From assembly GCA_017961325.1 (NCBI GenBank), contig JAGCXM010000030.1, positions 25,990 through 89,989 on the forward strand: DNA of 64,000 nt, given 5' to 3'. Shown in pieces: positions 34,767 through 43,300 of the stretch. Numbering within the stretch: the stretch's first letter is position 1; each line of letters opens with the position of its first letter. The notes under the pieces are model-generated. The model was given only the letters and a program-made list of their open reading frames with translations. It did no database searches and was not told the DNA's origin. The position numbers were made by a program, and so were the translations under genes. The DNA is from a bacterium. GTDB lineage: Bacteria > UBP6 > UBA1177.

Positions 34767-36161
34767 ATGAAACCGGCAGATAAAATAAAAATTCCGCCTC
34801 AGGTCATGCCGACGCTCGATCCGGACTTCAGAAAGCATACTTTCGATGAGGTTCCGGTGGGTTACGGCGAGGATTCTGCGATTCTCGAGGCATGGAGATG
34901 CCTGAACTGCAAAAATCCGCCGTGCGTCAAGGGATGTCCCGTAAATATCGACATTCCTAAAGTTATGAAGCTGACAGCTGAAAGGCGTTTCGTCGAGGCG
35001 CTGCAGGTTATCCGCAGCGACAACTCTCTTCCGGCGGTGTGCGGCCGCGTCTGTCCTCAGGAGAGCCAGTGCCAGAAAAACTGCACGATGGGAAAGATCA
35101 ATTCACCAGTATCCATCGGAAATATCGAAAGATTTCTTGCCGACAACTATTCAAGGGATCTTCCGCAGCCTGAAATCAGGGCTTCGAACAGCAGAAAAAT
35201 CGCTATCGCGGGAAGCGGCCCTGGTGGTCTTGCCTGCGCATATCAATCGGCTCTGTACGGCCACAAGGTCACCGTTTTCGAGGCTCTGCACGAACCCGGC
35301 GGCGTTCTGGCCTACGGGATCCCGGCGTTCAGGCTGCCGCGAAAAATCGTTGCCGAGGAAATCAAGATTCTGAAACAGTACGGTGTTGAATTCAGGATGA
35401 ACACAATCATCGGAAAAACAATTCCTGTGGAGGATATCCTTAGTAATTTCGATGCGTTATATATCGGAACCGGTGCCGGAGTCCCCTCATTCCCTGAAAT
35501 TCCGGGCGAAGATCTTCCCGGTGTTTATTCGGCAAACGAATATCTTACCAGGGCGAATCTGATGCACGCCGGCAAACTGTGGAGCAAAACACCGATTTCG
35601 GTCGGTAAAACGACTGTCGTAATAGGCGGCGGCAATGTTGCGATGGATGCCGCAAGAGTTGCATTGAGACTCGGAAGCGAGCGTGTCGTTATCGCTTACC
35701 GCAGGCTTGAAGCCGATATGCCGGTGCGCCGTGAAGAACTTCTTCACGCAAGGGAGGAGGGAATCGAAACGCAGTTCCTCATTTCTCCCGTCGAAATCAT
35801 CGAAGGCGACAAAGGCCGCGTTTCAAGCATCGTTTTCAGAAAAATGCGCGCCGAAAATGATCCGGAAGGTGGCAGAAGCAAGATTTTCGAAACCGATGAA
35901 ACATTCACGATGGAATGCGAAGTTGTTATTTTTGCGACCGGAACAAGTCCCAACCCCACTCTGACGAGCAACTGCCGCGGGCTCGAACTCAACAAAAAGG
36001 GGTGCATCGTCGTAACTCCGGAGACCTGCGCAACGAACATTCCGCGCGTTTATGCCGGCGGAGACGCTGTAAGCGGAGCTTCTACCGTAATTCTGGCTAT
36101 GGCGAACGGAAAAACTGCTGCTAACGCAATAAATGAAATGTTCAACAGATCAAAAGACTAA
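34767..36161 (+). CDS. NADPH-dependent glutamate synthase small-subunit-type flavoprotein
   Basis: The 464-residue protein starts directly after the stop of the previous gene. It has an N-terminal iron-sulfur domain with two Cys clusters (RCLNCKNPPCVKGCPVNIDI and CGRVCPQESQCQKNC), an FAD-binding motif (IAIAGSGPGGLACAYQSALY), an NADPH-binding motif (VVIGGGNVAMDAARVALRLG) and the C-terminal FAD motif VYAGGDAVSGAST. This fits the free-standing GltA/GltD-type homotetrameric family. The NfnB subunit of ferredoxin:NADP oxidoreductase has the same plan, but no nfnA lies beside it and no large glutamate synthase gene is in the window. The electron acceptor is therefore open. Confidence 0.9.
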   Translation: MKPADKIKIPPQVMPTLDPDFRKHTFDEVPVGYGEDSAILEAWRCLNCKNPPCVKGCPVNIDIPKVMKLTAERRFVEALQVIRSDNSLPAVCGRVCPQESQCQKNCTMGKINSPVSIGNIERFLADNYSRDLPQPEIRASNSRKIAIAGSGPGGLACAYQSALYGHKVTVFEALHEPGGVLAYGIPAFRLPRKIVAEEIKILKQYGVEFRMNTIIGKTIPVEDILSNFDALYIGTGAGVPSFPEIPGEDLPGVYSANEYLTRANLMHAGKLWSKTPISVGKTTVVIGGGNVAMDAARVALRLGSERVVIAYRRLEADMPVRREELLHAREEGIETQFLISPVEIIEGDKGRVSSIVFRKMRAENDPEGGRSKIFETDETFTMECEVVIFATGTSPNPTLTSNCRGLELNKKGCIVVTPETCATNIPRVYAGGDAVSGASTVILAMANGKTAANAINEMFNRSKD

Positions 36162-36165
36162 AACC

Positions 36166-36906
36166 ATGAAAAAATTTTTTCTCATACTTTTTCCCCTTGT
36201 GTTTTCAATGACTTGCATCATTTCATGTTCAAAAGAGGCGTCTGAAGAAAAGCCTGTTGTTAAGCCAAGCGGGAAATTCGTCCCGAAATCGGAGCTGAAC
36301 AGCGCTCAGGGAAGATTCCCTGAAGAACAGTCAGACAAGACCAGGGATGAAAAACTGAAAGAGGCGAACGAATCGATTTCGGACAGTTTCCGCGAACACG
36401 GCCAGGGCTCAGTGCTTCACCATTCCGACAAACTCAACAAAAACGAAATGACGCACGGAAAATACAAAATCAATGAACCGGACTACGACATGCCGCCTCG
36501 TCCGATAGAGTTCAAAAGCCTGAAAAAAGTCTATACCTACTTCAGGCTGAAGGAAAAGCTGCCTGAACCGGTGGTAGAGTCGCTCAACGGCTCGCTTGTG
36601 ACGATGGTCGGCGCCGTCATGCCTTTTGAAAAGATTCCGGAAGACGGAAAATTCTCGACATTCTGGCTTTCAAACCCGGCAATCGTCCTTAAAGGCTGCG
36701 TTTTCTGCAACCCGCCGACAATGGGCGATATCGTTTATGCTTACAAAGATGCAGGTGAAATTCCTTTTGAATTTGACCGTGAAAAGCTTTTCAAACAGGT
36801 ACTTTTAGTTCAGGTCACGGGGCGTTTTTTCTTCGGTCCCGATACGATAAACGGGCAGACATTTCTTAACAGCATCCTGGTAAAAGAAATAAAAGTCTTA
36901 AACTAA
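36166..36906 (+). CDS. Lipoprotein with DUF3299-like domain, linked to an ABC transporter
   Basis: The ATG at 36166 gives a proper lipoprotein signal (MKKFFLILFPLVFSMTCIIS, Cys21), so I prefer it to the in-frame codon at 36133. The 246-residue protein has a charged middle and a C-terminal domain with NGSLVTMVGAVMPFEKIPED, FSTFWLSNPAIVLKGCVFCN and Cys178/Cys181. It resembles the DUF3299 fold, in which a GC.F...P segment follows a membrane-remodelling motif. In Vibrio, a DUF3299 gene belongs to the zinc-regulated zrg ABC cluster. The next two genes here are an ABC ATPase and a permease with a His-rich loop, which fits. The match is by eye. Confidence 0.6.
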   Translation: MKKFFLILFPLVFSMTCIISCSKEASEEKPVVKPSGKFVPKSELNSAQGRFPEEQSDKTRDEKLKEANESISDSFREHGQGSVLHHSDKLNKNEMTHGKYKINEPDYDMPPRPIEFKSLKKVYTYFRLKEKLPEPVVESLNGSLVTMVGAVMPFEKIPEDGKFSTFWLSNPAIVLKGCVFCNPPTMGDIVYAYKDAGEIPFEFDREKLFKQVLLVQVTGRFFFGPDTINGQTFLNSILVKEIKVLN

Positions 36907-36951
36907 GTATTGGATTTTAATAAACAAAAAACTTTATTCGGAAGTTTGTGC

Positions 36952-37632
36952 ATGGCAGGATTTGAAAAAATTTCGATAAAGGATCTTACAAAATCGTTCT
37001 CTGATACGAACGGAAAGAGAAACTTGATTTTTGAAAAGGTCTCTTTCGAGCTGCATTCTGGAGCGGTTCTTCGCCTTTCGGGTGCGAGCGGAAGCGGCAA
37101 AACGACTTTCATGAACGTCATGTCAGGTCTGATAAAGCCCGATTCAGGATCGGTTTTATTCGGAAATATTGATATTACAAACCTCAGTGAAGGAAAAAAG
37201 GACAGGTTCCGCGCAGAAAACATCGGCTACATCTTCCAGACTTTCAACCTCCTCTCCCCTTTTTCTGTCATCGAAAACGTCTATGCACCGCTTGCATTCG
37301 CCGGAAGACTTCCGCAGAATTACAAAGATAAAGCTTTGGAATCACTGGACAAAGTCGGAATGAAAGAGTTCGCGGCAAAAAAGCCCTATCACCTTTCAGT
37401 CGGGCAGAAACAGCGTGTCGCGGTCGCAAGAGTCCTCTTTGCAGATCCGCCTCTCGTATTCGCCGACGAACCTACGGCGAGCCTTGACAGAAGCTCGTCG
37501 GAACTCGTCAAAAACACTCTGCTGGAACTCAACAAAAAAGGAACGACCCTCGTTCTGACATCACACGATTCGATTTTCGATGATGTAAAGCCTGACATCG
37601 ACTTCAATTTAGAAACGGGGGTGCTGTCATGA
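36952..37632 (+). CDS. ABC transporter ATP-binding protein, LolD/MacB type
   Basis: I chose the ATG at 36952, which follows GGAAG (36940-36944) at seven bases and yields 226 residues, the usual LolD size. The TTG at 36910 would add 14 residues. The nucleotide-binding motifs are complete: Walker A LSGASGSGKTTFMNVMSGL, Q-loop FQTFNLL, signature LSVGQKQRVAVARVL, Walker B LVFADEPTASLD and switch His TSHD. This family powers MacB/FtsX-type permeases that move substrates or lipoproteins at the envelope and do not form a classic channel. It overlaps the permease gene by four bases (ATGA), so the two are partners. Confidence 0.92.
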   Translation: MAGFEKISIKDLTKSFSDTNGKRNLIFEKVSFELHSGAVLRLSGASGSGKTTFMNVMSGLIKPDSGSVLFGNIDITNLSEGKKDRFRAENIGYIFQTFNLLSPFSVIENVYAPLAFAGRLPQNYKDKALESLDKVGMKEFAAKKPYHLSVGQKQRVAVARVLFADPPLVFADEPTASLDRSSSELVKNTLLELNKKGTTLVLTSHDSIFDDVKPDIDFNLETGVLS

Positions 37633-38933
37633 AATACATATTTATTTTAAAGGCAGTCATTCACAGCATAAAGCACCGTAAATTCTCGGTTTTTACAAGC
37701 ATTTTCGCGATCTCCGCGGCATTTGCCTTCCTTGCCGTAATAGGATGTGTGTCGTTCGGGCTTGCGGCGACTGCAGTGAACTCTTCCCTCGCCTTCCCGC
37801 TCATCGTCGGTCCCGCGGGAGCAAGCGACACTACTCTCGTTATGTCAACGCTCTTCAACACCGACAAGCCGGCTGGAACGATCGACTATGAATTTGCCGA
37901 AAAATTGGAAAAAGACGAAAGAGTCTCGGCAGTTTTTCCGGTCGCGCGCTCAGACAGCTATCAAGGAGTGCCGATAACAGGCGTCGAAAGTGCCTACATA
38001 AACGAGATCTCACAAGGATTCTGGGATATCGACCCGATGATCGATGCAAAAGACATTTTCGGAGGGAAGAACTCCGACTGCGCAGTTGTCGGGGCAAAAG
38101 CTGCGATGCGTTACGATATGTCGGTTTGGGACACATTTTTCGGAAGCCACGGAACTGTGGGTGACGAGGATGCGCATGTCCACGACTTCAAATATAAGGT
38201 CTGTGCCATTCTGAAACCGCTGAACGGGCCTGAAGACTTCGCGATTTTCACAAACCTGAAATCCGTCTGGGAGATCCACGGACACGGACATCATCACGAA
38301 GCTGAAGATGAGGAACATGACCACGGACATCACGAAGCTGAGCACGAAGAACACGAACACCATCACGAACACGGCAAAGAATCTGCTGACGGAAAAATCA
38401 CGGCGGTGCTCGTGAAGACGAAAAATCCTGTCTATACAGCGGCACTCGAGCGGGAATATTCGGAAAACGGCTTTACCAGTGCGACCGACACCGGAAGAAC
38501 AGTGCGGAAACTCATGTCATACATGAACAAAGCCGAGGATGCAGCCGGATTTTTCAGCTACGGAACGCTTTTTCTGGTTCTTATCATGGTTTTCGTAACG
38601 ATACTGACTTCGATAAACGAAAGAAAGCGCGAAATGGCTCTTATGAGGACTCTTGGAATAGGAAAACTGCCGGTTTCACTGATGATTTTTCTAGAGCTTT
38701 TCTTGATTTCAGTGTCGGGGATCGCTCTGGGAACTTTCGGCGGACACGTGCTGCTCGCTTTCTGCAAACCGGCGATTGATTTTGAACTCGGAATAAATCT
38801 GGAGCCTTTCTTTTTCACGAAGGTCGAAATCCGCGGAATTTTTTGGACGCTCGTCGCAGGAATAGTCCTTTCATTTGCCGCTATGATGAAAATTTACAGG
38901 ATGAATCTCATGGAAGAGATATCGAAGGAGTAA
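37629..38933 (+). CDS. FtsX/MacB-type ABC permease with His-rich periplasmic loop
   Basis: The 434-residue protein has one N-terminal membrane helix, a large periplasmic domain (about 45-290) and three C-terminal helices (LFLVLIMVFVTILTSI, LMIFLELFLISVSGIALGT, FWTLVAGIVLSFAAMM). The loop at residues 217-249 is mostly His, Glu and Asp and holds 15 His residues. Such loops bind zinc, copper or nickel. The set of ABC ATPase, this permease and a DUF3299-like lipoprotein resembles the zrg zinc-acquisition cluster of Vibrio. I infer a metal-related role, most likely zinc. It is the last gene of the run that begins at 28654; no T-rich terminator is evident after it. Confidence 0.85.
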   Translation: MKYIFILKAVIHSIKHRKFSVFTSIFAISAAFAFLAVIGCVSFGLAATAVNSSLAFPLIVGPAGASDTTLVMSTLFNTDKPAGTIDYEFAEKLEKDERVSAVFPVARSDSYQGVPITGVESAYINEISQGFWDIDPMIDAKDIFGGKNSDCAVVGAKAAMRYDMSVWDTFFGSHGTVGDEDAHVHDFKYKVCAILKPLNGPEDFAIFTNLKSVWEIHGHGHHHEAEDEEHDHGHHEAEHEEHEHHHEHGKESADGKITAVLVKTKNPVYTAALEREYSENGFTSATDTGRTVRKLMSYMNKAEDAAGFFSYGTLFLVLIMVFVTILTSINERKREMALMRTLGIGKLPVSLMIFLELFLISVSGIALGTFGGHVLLAFCKPAIDFELGINLEPFFFTKVEIRGIFWTLVAGIVLSFAAMMKIYRMNLMEEISKE

Positions 38934-39025
38934 ATATTTTTTTGTTAAGTTGTGAATATGATTGTAAAAAAAAGTGCGGTTGCGTTTTTGCTACAATCGA
39001 AACGTGAAAATTTGTTTATTTTCAT

Positions 39026-39054
39026 TTGACATTGGTTTGTGTTTTAACTATTTT
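39026..39054 (+). promoter_or_regulatory. Candidate promoter of the barrel/metalloprotease pair
   Basis: TTGACA (39026-39031) and TATTTT (39049-39054) are 17 bases apart, 50 bases before the TTG start at 39104. A second extended -10 (TGCTACAAT, 38989-38997) lies upstream. Confidence 0.45.
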
Positions 39055-39103
39055 AACGCGTTTTTTTGGAAATGGAAACTTGCTCATATCAAAGGAGGAG
39101 ACA

Positions 39104-40357
39104 TTGAAAGTTTTTAGGTTTTACTTTCTTGCCCTGCTGTTAATTTGCGCATTGCCTGTGTTTGCGCAGGAGGCTCCGGCTGAAGCAGCGCAGCAGAACG
39201 AGGCGGTAACGGACGGGCAATCGGAAGCTCCGGCTGAGGAACCGGCTAAAGCTGAAGAACCGGCACAGCCGAAAGAAGAGGCTCCGGCTGAAGAATCAGC
39301 TCAGCCGAAAGAGGAAGCTCCGGCTGAAGAACCGGCACAGCCGAAAGAGGAAGCTCCGGCTGAAGAAGGTCAGTCCGATCTCGAAGCGGAACTTGCGGCT
39401 CAGGCGGACGACAAATCCGAATCTGATGAACTTGCAAAAGCCGAAGATGAGAAAAAGGCTGAAAAACAGTCGAGTTTCACAATCGGCATCAACAACACTC
39501 TGTCGCACGGTTTTGCGAAAGAAAGAAAGAGTTTCGGTTATACTCTTAATGTTTTCGCATCATACAGTTTTCCGCTTCAGTTCGCTCTGTCAGCGGATCT
39601 CGGTCTCAGAGAATCCTACCGGTACGGAATGTCTGAAGCCGTTGCTACGGAGGCTGGCATGGAATCTTCTTCCGACCTCGACTACTCTAAATTCGACGGT
39701 ACGCCGCTCAACATCGGCCTTTCAAAAGGTTTCGGATTCGGTACCGGCGTAATGGGGTCAATCGGGATCGGTGTTTCGGTTCCCTGCACCTCTAAGGAGC
39801 TTTGGGATGTCTACGAAGTAAGAACAATTCTTGGCGTAAATCTGGGACTTGCTAAAAACTTCCAGCTTCCGAAAGAAGTTTTTCTCGGACTTTCATTCGG
39901 ATTCAACTATGCAAAGACATTTGCGGAATACGATGCGGCCTGGGATAAATACTCAAACGAACCGCTCGGTTATCTCCAGAATCACGACATCGGTCTTTCT
40001 CTTTCTCTGGGAATCAACTACAAAGGTTTCGGATTCAAGCTTTCCGGCGGATACAATTTCGGTTCCGATTACAAACTCGACACTAAAGACTATTACTATG
40101 ACGGTTTCAAAGGCTCGATCAAAGATTCCGAATGGTATTACCTTTTCTCGTTCGGCGCTACGGCTTCCTACTCGATCAAAGGCTTTGTTTTTGCTCTCGG
40201 CGTCAGAACGAACGCTCCGGAATTCGACAACGGAAACTACGAAGGATTTACGGAACTTCCGGGTGATCCTGATGTAAAGAACGGCTCGACGAACTACCCG
40301 TTCAAGGCTAAATATACGACAGTTTTTGCTAACATTGGCTATTCATACAGTTTTTAA
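39104..40357 (+). CDS. Outer-membrane beta-barrel protein with EAPAEEPAQPKE linker
   Basis: I place the start at TTG 39104, five bases after AAAGGAGGAG, giving a signal peptide MKVFRFYFLALLLICALPVF. The in-frame ATG at 39026 overlaps the -35 box. The mature protein begins with about 90 residues of Ala/Pro/Glu/Gln-rich repeats, then a charged helix (AEDEKKAEKQ), then a barrel of about 270 residues ending NIGYSYSF with a terminal Phe. Strands such as FGYTLNVFASYSFPLQFALS and IGLSLSLGINYKGFGFKLSG are visible in part. The design parallels the protein at 8210. It is followed 16 bases later by the giant metalloprotease. Its role and cargo are unknown. Confidence 0.75.
   Translation: MKVFRFYFLALLLICALPVFAQEAPAEAAQQNEAVTDGQSEAPAEEPAKAEEPAQPKEEAPAEESAQPKEEAPAEEPAQPKEEAPAEEGQSDLEAELAAQADDKSESDELAKAEDEKKAEKQSSFTIGINNTLSHGFAKERKSFGYTLNVFASYSFPLQFALSADLGLRESYRYGMSEAVATEAGMESSSDLDYSKFDGTPLNIGLSKGFGFGTGVMGSIGIGVSVPCTSKELWDVYEVRTILGVNLGLAKNFQLPKEVFLGLSFGFNYAKTFAEYDAAWDKYSNEPLGYLQNHDIGLSLSLGINYKGFGFKLSGGYNFGSDYKLDTKDYYYDGFKGSIKDSEWYYLFSFGATASYSIKGFVFALGVRTNAPEFDNGNYEGFTELPGDPDVKNGSTNYPFKAKYTTVFANIGYSYSF
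39269..39376 (+). repeat. 36-bp coding tandem repeat (linker of the beta-barrel gene)
   Basis: Three units of 36 bp (39269-39304, 39305-39340, 39341-39376) encode PKEEAPAEESAQ and close variants, and diverged copies lie upstream. The frame is kept and the units are nearly identical, so copy number may vary between strains. Confidence 0.8.
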
Positions 40358-40373
40358 TTAAGGAGGTTGTATT

Positions 40374-43300
40374 ATGAATTTGACCAAAAAAGCATTGTCG
40401 CTGCTTATTGCTCTCATTGCTGTGATGATGGCGGTATCATGCACAACAGAAAGAAGCGCAGTTGACAAAACAGACGAACTTGCTCTCGACAAAAGGTTGT
40501 TCGAAGGCGAGTTCTTTTTCCGTCAGACCATCGTTGATCTGCCTTACACTGCGGACTACGCATTCATAGGCGAATCAAGCGGCGGTAAGGTTGTTAAATG
40601 GAAAATCACTGAGAATTGGCTCATCGCTTACAACGTATGGGACAAACTCACTGCTGTTGACACCAACGAAATCGTTGACGTCAACGAAACCCCGATTGTT
40701 GCTTACCCGATCGCAGCTCACTACGACATCGTTCCGAGTGAGAATCCGACGACAGGCGAAGCACTTCCGGTTCTCGTTCCGAACACTGACAGACCGTGGA
40801 ACGAGAGACGTTACTTCTCTCTCGCGACTTACTCGAGAAGCGGCGTAACGAACTATGAACTTCAGTACCTCTCACTCACCCAGGAATGGGGAGCTCCTTT
40901 CTACAGAGCAGGTCTCACGACTGCTACGGATTGGGAGTTCTACGCTCATGACGGCACATTCATCCAGCCCAAAAAGTATCGTGACTACACTGCGATTAAA
41001 GACGACGAGGAAAGATACAACAAGGAAGTTGAATGGTTCCAGTTCTTCTCGACCGAATACTTCGAGCCGATTAACGACTGGGATTCAATCTATAACTGGG
41101 ACGATATCGATGAATTCGTCGGCAACGAACCGGCTGCTGTTACCTATCGTTTCGTATTCTCGAAAATCAACAGAGACGTTGTCGGAAGAAGAGATTACGA
41201 CATCAAATCCAAGACATTCAAATGGACTCCCGGTGCAAAAGACAACGGTTTCAGACCGCTTGAATATCCGGATGAAATGTTCCGTGAATACGGTTTCTTC
41301 ACCAACAAATTCAAAGGTTACGACAACTATCACGGATACAGAGAAGACAACTACCACACCCTTGCAAACTACTGGAATATGGCTTGGGCTGATGCTGACA
41401 AAAACTGGAACTTCAAATGTAAAAAAGGCGAAAACTACAACGAATGTCTGAAAAAGATCAAATATCAGCAGAAGATCGTTTTCACATCTTCACCGAAGAC
41501 TCCTCTCCGCATGCTTCCGGCAAACTGCGCAATCACGAAAGATTACAACTATGCAATGCTCGGCGCAAGATATGCTGCCATGAATCCGGGAAGCGATACC
41601 CGTGCTTTTGATGAGTGGTATTTTGAAAACTACAAAAACGACTTCTTCAAAGTAGTCAACGGTGTCAAAGTCAGAGACCTCGAGTGGTACACCGGCAATA
41701 TCGACAAAGATTATCCTGATTGGAAGGAAAAATGCTTTGTTCCTGACAGACAGGCATGGATCCAGAAATGGGACGGCAGTTTCATAGACGAAGACAATGA
41801 GGATATGGCGAAGTTGCTCGATCAGTATAGGAATGACATCGTCGTCATGGTTCCGAACCCTGTTGAGTCCTATGTTCCGGCAAGAGACGGTAAAGCTCTT
41901 TACGGTTTCGAAAACTATTACAATCTTTCTTCCGACAGCCGTGAAAACGCTGTTAAAATCTGCGTAAAAAAAGAAGAAGCAGACCAGTATGACGAAGAAA
42001 AGGTTATGTATTTCACATCCTGCAAAACCAATGACGACAAAATGTCGGAACTCTATGTAGACGAGTTCGGTTACGCAGAATGGAGAGGCGACCGCTGGGA
42101 CTGCCAGATTTTTGCTGAAGACGAAAAATGCCCCGAAGATTATGTCGAAGCAAAGGCTGCATGCGTTCTCACTGAAGAAAGAACATGTGAAGTAGAGGCA
42201 GGTCTTCCTGTTCTCCGTCACAAATATGATAACGGTAACCCGTATGCGGCACTTATCAACTGGGTCGACAAACCGACAGAATACGGTATTCTCGGTGTTT
42301 CCCAGTGGAACGTAAACCCCGAAACCGGTATGAGCTTGGGCGGCGGTTCGAACATCGCAGGATCAGTTCTTGCATGGTCGAACACAAGAGCAATAGAACT
42401 TGCAAGAGTTCTTATTGATGAGAAAGATCCGGCTGGATGGGACTGGAAAGAACTTATCAATCCTGACTACTCCAAAACTCCGGAAGTTATCTGGGACAAC
42501 AATGCAAAAGCTGCAACCAAGAAAGCTGTTGCGAAACCTTGGAACAAATCTTACGGCCCTGCTAACCTTATGACTATGGTTAAACCTTCCAACAAAGGTA
42601 AGACTATTCAGGAAAGAATTCAGGAAATCAGTCTTGAACAGGAGCTCAAAACCAGAAATTATGACAGATTCGATTTCTCTTCTTTGATTGGAAACTCTAA
42701 ATGGGAAACAAAAATGGTTCCTTATTCAATCAAAAAGAACCTTTTCCCGTGGATGAATCCCTCAGACAATCCAGCTTACACGGATGAGCAGAAAGAAATG
42801 ATGCAGCCTTGGTTCGTAGGACCGGCTGCTATGGAAGCCGAAATGGTTAAATATCTCAAGGCGAAATCTCTTGACTTCGACTTCGACGAATCCTTCATGG
42901 ATGGTTCCATTATCCAGTTCATAAAGGAAAAACAGAATGAACTTTATAAGGAAATGAAATTCGAACTTCAAGAAGACGGAACCCCGAATTGGGATAAGAT
43001 TGGTGATAAAAACAAAAAGAAATACGAAGATGCCCTTATCTATGCTATCTACGATCCGTTGGAAAAGATGCAATATAAAGGTGTTGCTGAGCACGAAATG
43101 GGTCACACCATGGGTCTCAGACACAACTTCATAGGTTCAACAGACCAGAAGAACTACGTAGACAACTACTATGCTAGCGAAAATTATCCTGCTATGATGG
43201 ACGGAATCAAGAACCTGCTTATTGAAGAACAGGCTAAAGAGAACTATGATTCTGCTACATTCGGTATCAAGGCTTACAGATATAAAAAAGCATTTGACAC

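Noticed and set aside
34767..36161. NfnB subunit of ferredoxin:NADP oxidoreductase
   Set aside because: Architecture fits, but no nfnA gene is adjacent, so the broader glutamate-synthase-small-subunit-type call is kept.
36952..37632. LolD partner of the LolC/E-type permease at 57063
   Set aside because: It overlaps its own permease gene by four bases and is about 20 kb away from the Lol-type permease, so it most likely serves the His-rich transporter.
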